Positions 22,931 through 35,644 of a stretch of DNA of 64,000 nucleotides are shown here, in pieces. Within the stretch, counting starts at the first letter, position 1, and each line of letters starts with the position of its first letter. The DNA lies in NCBI RefSeq assembly GCF_947179165.1, contig NC_077240.1, forward strand, positions 29,994,001-30,058,000, written 5' to 3'. Position numbers and translations under genes: made by a program. The DNA is from Solanum dulcamara. Its lineage: Eukaryota; Streptophyta; Magnoliopsida; Solanales; Solanaceae. The notes beneath the pieces are model-generated. The model worked only from the letters and a program-made list of their open reading frames with translations. It was not told the DNA's origin and searched no databases.

Positions 22931-24420
22931 CCGATTACAAACAAGAATAGTACCTATGATTACTGCATTAGATAGCTTAGCCTTGGTCTTGCCCGAAAAG
23001 GCATAAAAATGAGCCTTGTCATCCAGACGGGCAACTTCTCTGCCTGGCTGCTCTGCTCCTGCACCTGCATTACCATTTTCCTGGCCTTCATGGCCTCTCT
23101 GATTTCCTCCTCATTCACCTTGTGGACATCCCCTACCATTACCACTGTTGCCCACTAGTACCACTACTCTGGTCTACTATTATGCGGGGTCAGTTATAAA
23201 AAGGAGGGGACATTCCCTCCTCATATGCCTAGGCTCCCCACAATTGTAACAATTTCAGTCAAAAGATGGCCTGTTATAGACGCAGGTGCGGCTTTCTAGC
23301 TATCCTAGGTAGGATTTTACTGTGGAGTACCTAAATAACTACCTGTAGAAGTGGGCATAGCTAACTGAATTGGCCGGGATGCAATTGCTAGCCTACCTGA
23401 ACCTCTGGTATAAGAACCATGAAAATTACCTATAAAATTGGGCTTCTTGGCCAAAGCCTTGGCCTGCCCATCATGTCGAACTCCTCCCACTTTCTTCACA
23501 AAGTCTGTCACCTCATTAGAGTTTTTACCTGCAGAGGTCATGTGAACAGACAATATCTGCAACTCGGAATTCAAAAACTTTATGAACAAACTAACCATAT
23601 ATAGTCACCAATTGTATAGAATATCTGGACAAGGCATGAAACTTTACCTCATAAGCATCTACAGTCCTATCACCTTGCTCCAAGGCCATAAACTCATCCT
23701 TCTTATGATCTATCAAAGTCTGAGGCACATACTTCTCTAGAAATAAAGCATGAAACTGTATCAAAGTGAGTGAGGGCAAAACTGGAGATCTGCATTCTAT
23801 AAAGGCCTTCCACCAGCCTCATCTTGAAGCTGAAAAGGCACGAACTCAATTCCATGATGATGCACAATGACTAGTTTGTGAAGCCTCTCATAACAATCCA
23901 AGATGAACTCATAGGCATCCTCACTCTCCAGGCTATGGAACAATGGTTGGTTCAACTTCAGAAACTTAGTCAGCATCTCATGATAAGTACTAGTCATCAC
24001 AAGGCCCAAAAGTGGGCGGAAGAATGCATTAATTCCCAATGTTCCATCCACCTTAGGGACTATGGCAGCAACAGGATTAGCAGTTTGGACCTGAGCAACT
24101 GGCATTGTGGGAATGGATACAGAGCTAGCGAAACCCACTTAGAAAAGTCAAGACCTACTAATCTATTGCAGGGTCCAAAGAGGGAAGACCTACAGTCTCA
24201 GTCTGTACATTCTCTTCTAGCTTAGCATCCTCCTCAACCTAAACTTCCTCATTCTCTTCCACTTTAACCTAGGGCGTGAGAGGGAACTCCTTTCTGGGTA
24301 CATCATCTTTCTGGGCTTTTCTCCTAGCGATGCTATTCTCCTTCGACCTCTGTCCCTTCCTCTTCTTCTACCCCTACCTTGGTCGTTTCCCCTCACAGTA
24401 GGCTCCTCTTCTGGCTCAAC
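22931..24420 (-). pseudogene. B2 gag pseudogene
   Basis: Blocks matching B1 gag in order: an acidic N-terminal linker up to about 24420, then GINAFFRPLLGLVM and DAYEFILDCYERLH (24138-23797), FLEKYVPQTLIDHKK and DAYEVKFHALSRYS (23779-23591), and a linker with GKNSNEVTDFVKKVGGVRHD (23598-23317). The zinc-knuckle region (about 23300-23160) is hardly legible. Frames differ between blocks. Confidence 0.75.
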
Positions 24421-24575
24421 GGGAGCTATGCATCGAACACCTTTGTAGAAAGTTTTAACTATCTACGGACAGAAGAATGAAAGATATTAGATACCAATTT
24501 GGATTATCAAATACCAATTGGAATCAAGTCATAGCATGAAAGGAAAGAAGATAGAGAGATTTTTTCTAAAGTCAT

Positions 24576-24902
24576 ATAGCCTCTCGAAAAAAAGTACAGA
24601 CATCTCCGTACCATTCTGCAAGACTCTACTGGACTTGTTTATGTACAAAGATATCAACGAACCTAGAGCTCTGATACCAACTTAGTCACGACCCTGACCC
24701 GCCATGATTGTCACCCACACTAACCCTCTGTGGGAGAACATAGCCTCTCGAAAAAAGTACAGACATCTCCGTACCATTCTGTAAGACTCTACTAGACTTG
24801 TTTATGTACAAAGATATCAACGAACCTAGAGATCTGATACCAACTTAGTCACGATCCTGACCCGCCATGATTGTCACCCACACTAACCCTCCGTGGGAGA
24901 AC
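24576..24902. repeat. Tandem duplication across B2 primer site and LTR edge
   Basis: 24576-24739 and 24740-24902 are two direct copies differing by one A in a run and a handful of substitutions. Each copy holds the primer-binding site (24668-24679 and 24831-24842 on the plus strand) and the first ~55 bases of the LTR inner end. The few differences show the duplication is younger than most decay of the element. Confidence 0.9.
24668..24679 (-). other. Primer-binding site of B2, inner copy
   Basis: Minus strand TGGTATCAGAGC, a perfect initiator tRNA-Met type site. The second copy, at 24831-24842, has one substitution (TGGTATCAGATC). The LTR edge follows each. Confidence 0.8.
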
Positions 24903-26568
24903 TATTACTACAACCCAAATAAGCACTTAAAAAACTAAGCATTTAAAAATACGAAAGCAAGCTTAAATGAACAAAATATAAGACTAAGTTCCTATAAACT
25001 CAGACAAGTACATTAAAACAAACATTGCAAAAAATATTCCTAAAACCTAAAAGTCATCGTACCAAAACTATAAACAAAACAACAAGTCTAAGAAAGGGGA
25101 TGCAACCACATAACCAAAATATGAAAATTGTCTAACAAATAGTCAAGTTTGGAAAGATGGACTAAGAACTAAGATGAACCCATGATAGCCTGGAAGAGTT
25201 TGCTCACCCTTGAATCTGGTTGCGATCAACAATCACCTATGCAAAGTCTGTCAGAACCCGCCTGAAGATGCCCTATAATCAACAAGGAAAGAGCAAGTGT
25301 AGTATAAGTACACATAGCAATGGTGTACGGGTAGGAACCCGCGGCTACTCCAGTAAGAAAAATATAAACAGGCAACTACAAAACAGTAAACACACATATA
25401 CATAATATAATCCAGCTATCATTTCATTTCATTCACATAATAATCATGACCCAATGCAGCAAATATACCAATCACAAAATGGTCCTCTCATGGAACCCAT
25501 ACCCAAACTTTTAGTGCATCGGAACGTGACACTAAATCCAATATATGTGTCGAAACGTGACACCCGATCCAATTACCAAGACAATGAATAACCACATAGA
25601 GTTATGCAATCAAGAACAGGTTCATTTAATCTAATTGATCAAATTAGTCATTTAATCAAGTTTGGTTCATATTTCCTCAGTCACATACATGTATGCTCAC
25701 AATGAAGCAGTTGCCAAGCATATATATCACAAACGGGAAGTCAAACCATTACCAACCTCGAAACCAAGCCGTAGAAACTCCACAGGACTGGAGTTTTCCC
25801 CTTTCGAAGTCTTTCGGCTTGTTTTTGGTCTAAGAACAATCATACATATACAATGGATCAGTGAAATGACCTAATTTACCCGAAATTATAGCAAAATACC
25901 AATCCAAGGCCAAACCCATGATCCTAATATTCAACTAGGGCTTTTTCCACCATTGCAACTAACCTAAAACCCTCCCTCAATGATTTCTATTGTAGATTCT
26001 ACGTAATAAGAACAAAAAAGACTAGGGAAGTAATTTACTTACCTTTAGTATGAAATTTGGTGGAAAAATGAGAGTTCGTCCTAGGTCGCCTCCTAGATCT
26101 TAAGAATGAGTTTTTGCAGAAAATAACATTTCTGGGGGGGTTTCCCCGATTTAACTCACGCCTGGCCTACTACAGCGGCCCCGCTAGAGCGGCCAAAATC
26201 CTGCTAGAGCGGGCTGCACAGAAATAGAGAGCTCGAAACTTGAGTTCTAAGTTTCCCTTTCACAACACACCCCCAACTCATGGTGTTCTAAAAATACTCT
26301 TTCACACTAAGATCAATTTCGGAAGTTTTACTTGTCCGATTTGATTCCGTAAAGCCGTACAGGCTCCTTAATGTCTTGGCTATCAACTCTCATGATCAAA
26401 TTTATAAATACAACATACATCCATTACCGGATTACCCTAGACCCACCTAACTCAGATTTCGTCCAAGTCAAGCGTAGGCTCAAATTTTTCAAATCACTAC
26501 CACAAAGTTTTCTAGCCCAAAATGCTTTGTCGTTGGTTTTCCTATAACGACGGGAACAGGTCGTTACA
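24847..26568 (-). repeat. 5' LTR of B2 (family B)
   Basis: About 1.7 kb, matching the B1 LTR and solo LTR B3 throughout. On the plus strand it ends GTCGTTACA at 26568. A GC-rich module with CCGCTAGAGCGGCC and GCTAGAGCGGGC occurs at 26170-26215, and two diverged units of the 30-bp GTGACAC minisatellite at about 25520-25575. Confidence 0.85.
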
Positions 26569-28990
26569 TCACACAATTTGAAGCCTATTGGACTTCAATA
26601 AGTAATACGGTAGTTCATAGGAATTATGTCATATTAATAAGTTGTAATTAGTGATTAGCTTATAATTCGCACGTGTTTAGTAAAGTTGGTAGAAGTCCTT
26701 ATGTGCATAATTTGCAGATTGACAACGACGCAACAGGTTAGTAACATTTTATGAAAAAAATTCTATATCCTTATGAAGATCAACTAGAATTTTTTTCACA
26801 CTTATAATAGAATCCTGAGCTATATTTTTCAAACTTTTGATAGGTTTTAATTAATAGAACTACCTTAATTAATTGATGGCTATATATAACCTTTTGTATT
26901 ATATTTCAATTACCACCTTTGATTGTTGCGTATCAATTAATGTATTTTCTCTAATGACAAGATACAAAAGAAAATTTTAAAAGAGATCACAGTTGGAAAG
27001 AAATTTGATAATTGTGATGTTGGAGGCATAATTATTGAATCATAACTTTGGTAAGTTTGTCACATATTTTATGATTTTCAAGTAAAAGTTGTAGGCAAAA
27101 TTTAAGTGATGAAAATTTGTATAATAATTCTTTATATGTAAATAGATTTTAAAATAAATATTGATATTATGATATTTATTTAGTGATAAAATTTCATATA
27201 ATTAGCCTTTTGATAGATGTCTTTCAATTTTCTTTTATTGCAATTTTCTGGTTGTTATTTCTGTTTTACTATAATTATTTTCGTTAATGCTAATTTGTTA
27301 CAACTAGTTATGCTATATTATAATGCTCTTATATAATGTAGTTCATTTTTTCTTTACCTTATTGTTTAAAGTGTGTTTTCGTGTATCAATACCAACATAA
27401 ATTTAATTTTTGATATGACAGATGAAATTTGTTCACTACATTTACTTTTGCTACTTAATTGTTAATGATGGTGAGTTATCATGTTCCTCTTTAAGTATAT
27501 ATTTTATCTTAAAATTTTCACGTGTTTTTTGATGTTTGTACTTAATAATATAACACACATACAAAAATTTATTTATTTTTATATATATATTTATTATTAA
27601 TTAACGTGATACATACGTGTAAAGCACGTAAACTTAACTAGTTTGATGAAAGTGGTGAAAGATGATTTTGTCTAAAGCGGAGCCTTTTAATGAAAGACAA
27701 AAGTTCAATCAACATTTCTAATGACCTTCATAATTTTAATATAGTATAGATTATTATAATAATAACAAATATGTAGACTAGTATTAGTTTAAAATTAATT
27801 GTGTGGACAATGAACTTTGCCAACTCTATCTTGATTAAAATATCTTTTTTGTGTAATTGATCAACATAGAGAATTAATTATATTTTTTTTTGAATATTTC
27901 TACATGTGGAAGGTGTTAGTATGATATAATTAAGACGTTTCTAGAAAGGTCTAAGTCATATATCTCTATTATAAAAGTATATATAAGTCGAAATCAAGCA
28001 AACTATATTACCAATTTACCATATAGCAAAATACCAAATCAAACAAAACTTAAAATAAAATAAATTAAAACCAATATATTCAATACCGTACCATGTCCCC
28101 CCCTAATCACAGTACATGTTATCAAAAATGTCAAAAATTGTAAGAACCCATTACATCTAATTCTAACACATGATAATCGAGTAGAAAAGACTGAAATTCA
28201 TTGACTAAATCTTAAATTCATTAACTCAATAAGCAAGAGGTGTCAAACAAAATTGAGACACAAAGAAGTAACATTTCAAACTATTACTTCTATGTAAGGA
28301 ATAAACAAAACTAGAACAGTTTACAACAAAAATGATCCATAAAAAAGTTGATTTTTACCAATTATTTAGTAGTAAGAGCTGTGAAGTCCAATTAATTTTG
28401 GTACTGCAATACCAAAAAATAAATAAAATTTTACTGCTTTCAGATCATGTAATGTTCAGAAACTCAACTGAACTAAATCTCAAGTATTAAGGGTCAGCTC
28501 AAAAGGGGACATTATTGCAGTACTGCTTTTGTGTACTTCAGCAGATACAAATCACAAATGCAAGTCTTTCTTGTTCGAAAACACTCCTTCTATCATGCTG
28601 GTCTTCCTTCAGATTGGAAAAATAGTAACAACTTTATAACATCGTAATGAAGGAGTAACATCCTTGGGATTAAAATAAATAGAGATTCAGGCCTCTGCAC
28701 AAACACACCATTCCGTTCAATAGAAGCACCAAAACATATCCATGGAAGCAGATTAATTCCTGTGCAAACATCAAATAGTACAGTATCAATTTGGCTTTAT
28801 TTATCATTTTTACCAAAAGCATCCTTATAGTTCCACTTCAACTCTAGCTACGTAAATACAATATTTCACTCAACGGATAATATGCTTAAAGTTATCCAAA
28901 ATTAACCAAAAAGAACCCTCGTTTAAATTTTTCATCCATTTTTAAGGGAGCTCATCGCTTCTCATGTGATATTCCTTTTCTTTTCATCCA
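26569..28990. other. AT-rich DNA without recognisable genes
   Basis: No open frame of note and no retroelement motif. It is the longest part of the window that I could not assign to a transposon. The tract 28430-28800 is less AT-biased and reads like non-coding transcribed or intronic DNA, but nothing supports a gene. A possible Helitron end lies at 27615-27641. Confidence 0.5.
27615..27641 (+). mobile_element. Possible Helitron 3' terminus
   Basis: A short hairpin (ACGTG, loop TAAAG, CACGT) is followed after eight bases by CTAG and then T, which fits the Helitron rule of a hairpin before a CTRR end with a T next to it. I could not identify the 5' TC end or any RepHel gene, so this is only a candidate. 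Confidence 0.25.
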
Positions 28991-29030
28991 TTCTTTTAAT
29001 GGAAAAATTCTATTATAGGTTCCTATTTCT

Positions 29031-31860
29031 CTAATGTTCATGCGCCATGTCCTGTCTGATCACCTCTCCCCAATATTTCTTCGGCCTACCCCTACCTCTT
29101 CTGAAACCATCTATGGCCAACCTCTCACATCTCCGCACTGGTGCCTCTGGGACTCTCCTCTTCACATGCCCAAACCATCTCAGTCGCGTTTCACGCATCT
29201 TGTCTTCCACCGGGGCCACTCCTACCTTGTCTCAAATAGCCTCATTTCTAATTCTGTCGCTCCTGGTATGCCCACACATCCATCTCAACATTCTCATCTC
29301 GGCAATTTTCATCTTTTGCACGTGTGAGACCTTAACTGGCCAACACTCCGCCCCATATAACATAGCTGGTCTAACCACCACTTTGTAGAACTTGCCCTTA
29401 AGTCGTGGTGGCACCTTCTTATCACATAACACACCGGAGGCGAGCCTCCATTTCATCCATCCTGCCCCAATACAATGTGTGACATCCTCGTCGATCTCCC
29501 CGCTGCCTTGCATGATAGAACCAAGGTACTTAAAACTACTTCTCTTTTGGATGGCTTGGTCCCCGAGCTTAACTTCTGCGCCAACCTGTTGAGGAGTCTT
29601 ACTGAACTGGCACTTTAGGTACTCTGTCTTGGTCCTACTCAACTTAAACCCTTTAGACTCCAAGGTGCATCTCCAATCTTCCAGCTTAGCGTTAACTCCG
29701 CTATGAGTCTCATCGATGAGGACTATGTCGTCCGCAAAAAGCATACACCATGGCACCTCACCTTGAATTTTTCGCGTCAATACATCCATCACCAAGGCAA
29801 ATAGAAACGGACTAAGAGCTGATCCTTGATGCAACCCCATCACAACTGGAAAGTGTTCTGAATCCCCTTCTACTGTCCTTACCCTGGTTTTGGCACCCTC
29901 GTACATGTCCTTAATCACCCTTATGTACGCTACAGGTACACCTTTAGCCTCCAAACATCTCCATAGTACCTCTCGTGGGACTTTATCGTAGGCCTTTTCT
30001 AAGTCGATGAATACCATATGCAAGTCTCTCTTCCTCTCCCTATATTGCTCCATTAGTTTCCTCATAAGATGGATAGCTTCCGTAGTTGAGCGTCCCGGCA
30101 TAAATCTGAACTGGTTCTCTGAAATAGACACGCCTCTCCTCACCCTCATCTTCACCACTCTTTCCCACACTTTTATAGTATGGCTTAGAAGCTTGATACC
30201 TTTATATTTGTTGAAACTCTGGCTATCCCCCTTGTTTTTGTATAGAGGGATCATGATGCTCGACCTCCATTCTATGGGTATCGTTGCCGTCATAAAGATG
30301 ACATTAAATAACCTAGTCAGCCATTCCAAACCTAGCGATCTCGCACTCTTCCAAAATTCTCCAGGGATCTCGTTAGGTCTGGTCGCTCTTCCCCAGCGCA
30401 TCCTACGAACTGCATCTTTAACCTTATTGCCCGTAATACTCTTACAACCCCTAATATCATGACTATTTCTTGTATGTTCCAAATCTCCCAACACAATTTC
30501 TCTGTCTCTTTTGTCATTCAAAAGTTTATGGAAGTATGACTGCCATCTTTGTTTGATAAGGGTCTCCTCTACCAATACTTTTCCGTGTTCGTCTTTAATG
30601 CACTTCACTTGATCCACATCGCGTGCCCTTCTCTCCCGGACCCTGGCTAGCTTGAATAATTTCCTGTCCCCGTCTTTCTCTTCCAGCTCAGCATAAAGGC
30701 GTTCAAAAGCTGCCGTTTTTGCCGTTGCAACTGCCGACTTCGCCTTCTCCCTCGCTATCTTATACAGTTCCCCATTCGTCCACTTCTCCACCTCATCCTT
30801 GCTCTCCATCAACTTAGCATATGCCACCTTCTTTGCTTCCACTTTCCCTTGTACTTCTCCATTCCACCACTAGTCCCCTCGATGTCGACTACGACTATCT
30901 GTCGAGACTCCTAACACTTCCCTTGCTACAGCCCTAATACAACTAGCTATCTTATCCCACATACCGTTCGCATCCCCACTACTATCCCAGGCCCCCATAT
31001 CCTTCAATTTCTCTCCCATCTCTAGGGCACTAACTGTTGTCAAACTCCCCTATCTGATCCTAGGTCGTTCTTCCCCGACCCTCCTCGTCCTCGTCATCTT
31101 GATCCCTAAATCCATCACTAAGAGCTTATGTCGGGTTGTAAGGTTGTCGATCGGGATAACCTTATAGTCTTTGCACAAACCTTTATCATCCTTCCTAAGG
31201 AGTAAAAAGTCTATCTGAGTTTTAGCCACTGAACTACGGAAGGTTATCAAGTGGTCCTCCTTTTTTGGGAAACTCGAGTTGGCTATCACCAACCCGAAAG
31301 CTCTTGCAAAATCCAAAAGTGAGATTCCTCCTCCATTTCTGTCCCCGAAGCCAAAGCCCCCATGCACATCATCATACCCTCCTAGAATAGACCCGATGTG
31401 CCTATTGAAATCCCCTCCCACAAAAAGCTTCTCAGTAGGTGGTATGCCTCCCACTAACTCATCCAAATCCTCCCAAAAGCGCCTCTTATCCTCCTCGCGT
31501 AAGCCCACTTGCGGCGCATAAGCACTAATAATGTTCAACGTGATCCCTTGAACAACCATTTAATCGACATCATCCTATCATTGACTCTCCTAACCTCCAC
31601 CACCTGATCCCTTAAATTATTGTCTATTAAAATGCCTACCCCATTCCTATACTTCGATTTACCAGAATACCAAAGCTTATACCCGTCTACCTCTTTAGCT
31701 TTAGAGCCTACCCATTTTGTCTCCTGGACACAGGCTATATTAATCTTCCTCTTCTTTAGAATCTTAACCAGTTCTATGGATTTACCCGTTAACGTTCCAA
31801 TATTCCAAGAACCTATTCTCAGTCTAGACGCTCATTTAACCCACTTACACCTCCTTACCC
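29031..31860 (-). pseudogene. LINE ORF: APE endonuclease and reverse transcriptase
   Basis: Minus strand. Endonuclease blocks: IGSWNIGTLTGKS near 31800, VQETKW near 31730, APQVGLREEDKRRFWEDLD and GGDFNRHIG (31520-31390), and QIDFLLLRKDD near 31210. Reverse transcriptase: [19 protein letters not shown] (about 30200), [60 protein letters not shown] (FADD catalytic motif, near 29740), FKYLGSIMQ. The C-terminal [11 protein letters not shown] and [17 protein letters not shown] are characteristic of plant RTE elements. In-frame stops at 31050-31052 and 30870-30872 replace expected Trp codons, and one at 29232-29234 an expected Arg codon; a one-base loss near 31557 shifts the frame. The protein ends MAHEH, shorter than relatives. 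Confidence 0.85.
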
Positions 31861-32460
31861 TCGTCCTCGTCCATGAGCGAGAACATGACCCTAGTCTACG
31901 ATCACTATCCAAAGCCACGAAAATGCGTATGAACTAATAAATTATTCGGTGGTCTAAAGTCGACAAAATATAACTACAAGTATATGAACAAAGGATAGAT
32001 ATATAAAGATATAAAAACTGGAGGTACCAACTCTGGTAGAAATGAACCTGGTTGCCGCTGGAAAATACTGCTCACGCCGAAATACTGTTCACGTCGGTGT
32101 TAGGAGTTGAGTTGCATCGGTTGTTCGTCATGGGAAATACAGATTTGTACACCTGGAAAAAAAATCTTCGCCGGAAAAATTGGAGTTTCACCGAAATTTG
32201 ATATTTAGATCTAGATCTATACAGATTTTGAGGATCTTGAGTGAAAGGGCTGATATTTATAATGACAAACTAGATCTAATCTAAGCGAAGATCTTGAGGA
32301 AGCTGCGAAAAAAAAATCTGCAGAACTGGAAAATTTTGAGCGTGAATCTGACTCATTCAACACGAGATTCGGATATGTTCTGTTCTGTTCGTGGCGAGAG
32401 AGTAGTTCCGAGGTCGGCGGTCATTAGTGTCGAAGGGAGAGTGGAAGAAGCTCGTGGATA
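31861..32460 (-). other. Putative 5' leader of the LINE
   Basis: About 600 bases upstream of the endonuclease with no long frame; on the minus strand it begins in a CT/GA-rich, relatively GC-rich stretch (about 32460-32350). It reads as the 5' untranslated part of the LINE. The remaining 32469-32683 is short AT-rich host sequence with no feature. Confidence 0.5.
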
Positions 32461-32683
32461 GAAAAATTTTAATATTGTTTTATAAGATAATAACTTCATA
32501 GTTGCATGAGATTTATTATTTATTCTATCACAAACAATTGAAGAATACAAGGAGGCATATTTAGATCTTTCTAATAAGATGGTTAGAGAAAGTCACCAAT
32601 TGATTTTAAAGAATTTCTGAGTGTTATTCAAATAAATTGAAATATTAACCCTTAGAATTTAGAATAAAATATGTCACTATTTG

Positions 32684-35642
32684 TGTCACGATCCGAAAAT
32701 CGAGCGTGATGGCATCTATTCTTTTCCATCGGACAAATCAGCTTAAACCAATAAATGTAGAAAGTAAAAATGGAAGACAGTTTAGATAAATTAATATAGA
32801 TAAAGTGGTAACTTAGTCAACTACAAAATCCTCACGGACTGGTTGTCACATGTACAAGCCATTTAATTACAAGATATGAAATAAATACAAGTCTCAATCT
32901 TTGTCTCTCAAATAGAACAAAGTAATAAGTAAAGAGGAGTAGAAAAGATGGCCGGCGTCAACAACTACCTCTCGAATCACCTCAGAAAGCCTCGGATGAA
33001 AATAAGAAAAGTTGGGTCATTGTCCGGGCTTAGAACCTACACAAGTATAGTTAGCAAGGAGTGAGTACCAACAATGCGGTACCCAGCAAGTAAATAACTA
33101 ACACTAAGCAAAGCAAGTAAAATACACCTGCCACACCATCCAACCCCTAGACTACAACCCCAGTCTAACAGTTCTAGTAACACAGTATTCATATACCTCA
33201 ACAATAGTACAATTCAATCCACAAATAAATCAGCACAATCACTAGTACAGATCAAGGGAATATCAGGGGTAAAATAGTCCACAATGGCCAAAGATGTATG
33301 ATGCAATGAAATGCAATATAATGCCACATATCGTGATGCATATCTTCCCTAATGATACACATCCGTTGATCACCTCAGACCGAAACTCATGGGGGGCTCA
33401 TATAGACCATGTATCCGTCGGAAAAGACCTAGGCAATAATATTCGCTAGAAAAGATCTCGACTGCCGAAAAAGACCTCAACAAATCACCTTGACCGATAG
33501 AAATCTCAGTCTCAATATCCAGTATCTCACTCATATCACTTTTTTAGCCATCACAGATATGTGTATGCACAAGTAATAAGTGAAAATAGAATGCATATTC
33601 ACATATAATGCCATATAGTCCACAATCACTCAATTAATCAATATCATATCAACAATAGATAAATAAATCCAAATAATCACAATAAGCCCAAGGTTCTATC
33701 ATATCGAACACCACATGTCATCTCATATAATTTTTTTCATTTATTATCCCACTCTTTATCATCAAGTTCATTTGCATATCAGTATTTCTTAATACCACTT
33801 TCTATCAATCCTCAACACATAAGACACAAATACATGATCCTATAAGCTTTAGAATATGTTTAGAAATTCACTTGCTCCGAGTCCAATCTCACTAGTCCAA
33901 AACTTGAGCCTTTCCCTTCCATTGGCGCTCCAAATTAAGATAATCTATTCAAATATTCAATCCCAATAAGAACACGAGTCTAACAATATCCAAATCAATA
34001 TTTTTAAAAATTAGACCGAATCTGATATGAAATACCCAAAACACCCAATTTCGTAAACAAATAGAAAATCCAGAAATTTTTACATGAAAACGATCCTTGT
34101 AGTATTTAAAAACTAATGTTGAAAACCAATTTGAATTTGAAGTTGAAATCAACCTTCAAACACCAATTTTACTAAAATACATGTTCTTGAGAAAACCCCC
34201 AATATCCGGATCTGAAACCGCGACTTAAATCTGAAATATTTCTTGAAAAATATCTTATCCATATTTAGAAAAGTTCAAATATGAAATTTCATCAAAAATG
34301 GAGTTAAATAAGCCTTAAAATCCTCAATTTAGCAAACTTTAACTTTACCGGGAAAATTGAAATTATACACAGTTAATATGATAAAAATAATTGATGAATC
34401 AACAAATTTATGAGAAAATCAGATTACCCATAACACAAGGATCCTAAATATACCTTTTTCATCAAAAATGAAGTACAAATCGATAAAACCCCAATTTTTT
34501 CCAAGAAATTTACAAATAAGAAAAGAAAACCAGATGAAAAAATCACGAGAAAATATCGAATTGAGGATTGTATAATAACTCCAATATGCTCAAAATACCA
34601 AATAAACACAATTTGAAATTTATAGACCTGTACAACTGTATTTGCACCAAAAAATCTGTAACTTACATTTTCACTAAAAGAGTCGTACATCCCTTATATG
34701 ATAGAAAAATCACCCAATTCTTTTTCTTAAATGTCTTAAATAATGATACGGACCTTCTCCTTCAATCGAAACTCAATTTTGAACTCGTTTGCCCAGTCAA
34801 ATATCATTTCTTCTTGGTAAACAATTATTTCTTATTTTGCGATAAAAGTTCAATCTCGACTTAGTAAAAAAGCACCAAACTTTGCAGATAGGTCCTATAA
34901 TTCATGCTTAAAATTACAGAAGTTTTAGAATAATTTTTTGTTCTTTAAAATTAATAATGAACCTTTTAAATGCCACAATTAGCTGAAACAGTGTCAAAGC
35001 ACCCCACAAGCTTAAAAACTCACCCAAAACTTTCTCAACACAAACCAAATATGCTAGAAGCTTGGAAATGATATTTTTGACTCAATGGAATCGACAAAAA
35101 TCAAATTTGAGATTTCCTTGACCCGAAACTCAAAAAGTTGCAACTAAACTAACTTAGGCCTCCAAAATACAAAAATGAGCTCGGAACTTCCAAAAATTAC
35201 AAACGACGCCCTTTCTAGAGTTAGAATCACCTCCCTAAACTATTGAAACCATCAGAAATCCAATCCGAGCAACCGAACCTCAAATGTTGTGCAAAGTCAA
35301 ACTTGGATCAAACTTTCACTCAATTTTCAACTTCAAAAAAAAAAATCCACATTTCAACTCCAAATCTGATTTCGAAAACTCTCCTAAAACAATTTCCACA
35401 TTCTGGAACTGATGGAATCGATGCAATTTCAATCCAAAACTCAAAAATCCAAATGACTTCGAAACTCAAAATTTGACAACTTAATTCTTTAAAACTCATT
35501 TCTCTAGCAAAATCTCAACTTTTTACAAGATTTTCAAAAATCAAATTTCAAACCTAATCTAAAATGACTCGAGGCAACTGAAGGGAGGGGTAAAATGATA
35601 ATTTTATTAAAAATATCAAAAATGACTTGCAGGTTCATTACA
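32684..35642 (-). repeat. 3' LTR of element C
   Basis: 2959 bases with TGTCACGATCC at the left and TTACA at the right (minus strand TGTAATG..GTGACA). The first ~1 kb matches 50716-51714 and the continuation matches 63649-64000, which are the two halves of the 5' LTR split by a MULE. The flank ATTTG (32679-32683) is the predicted target duplication of C. No coding region; small open frames have no resemblance to known proteins. Confidence 0.8.
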
Positions 35643-35644
35643 TC

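Larger units (their letters stand above)
19391..26568 (-). mobile_element. Ty3/gypsy element B2 (Tekay-like), decayed
   Basis: Minus strand order: 5' LTR (26568-24847), primer-binding site, gag, protease, RT, RNase H, integrase and a 126-base piece of 3' LTR (19516-19391) cut off by element E. All pol domains are recognisable but in several frames with many stops. A tandem duplication has copied the LTR/primer-site junction (24576-24902). The right flank begins TCACA at 26569. Confidence 0.85.
29010..32460 (-). mobile_element. RTE-clade LINE, inactivated
   Basis: A non-LTR retrotransposon on the minus strand with a 5' leader (about 32460-31860), an apurinic-type endonuclease (about 31850-31050), a reverse transcriptase (30842-29232) and a C-terminal stretch (29219-29031). 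GAAAAATT occurs at 29002-29009 and 32461-32468, possibly the target duplication, but the word is simple. The 3' tail is very short, with no poly-A or clear short-repeat tail, so the 3' end may be deleted. Confidence 0.8.

Noticed and set aside
27961..27990. TCTCTATTATAAAAG wording resembling a Helitron 5' end
   Set aside because: It lies to the right of the candidate 3' end in the same orientation, so it cannot pair with it, and no 3' end follows within reach.
29034..30462. Several plus-strand frames of 60-150 codons
   Set aside because: They are the antisense of the LINE reverse transcriptase, whose frame is clearly the real one.
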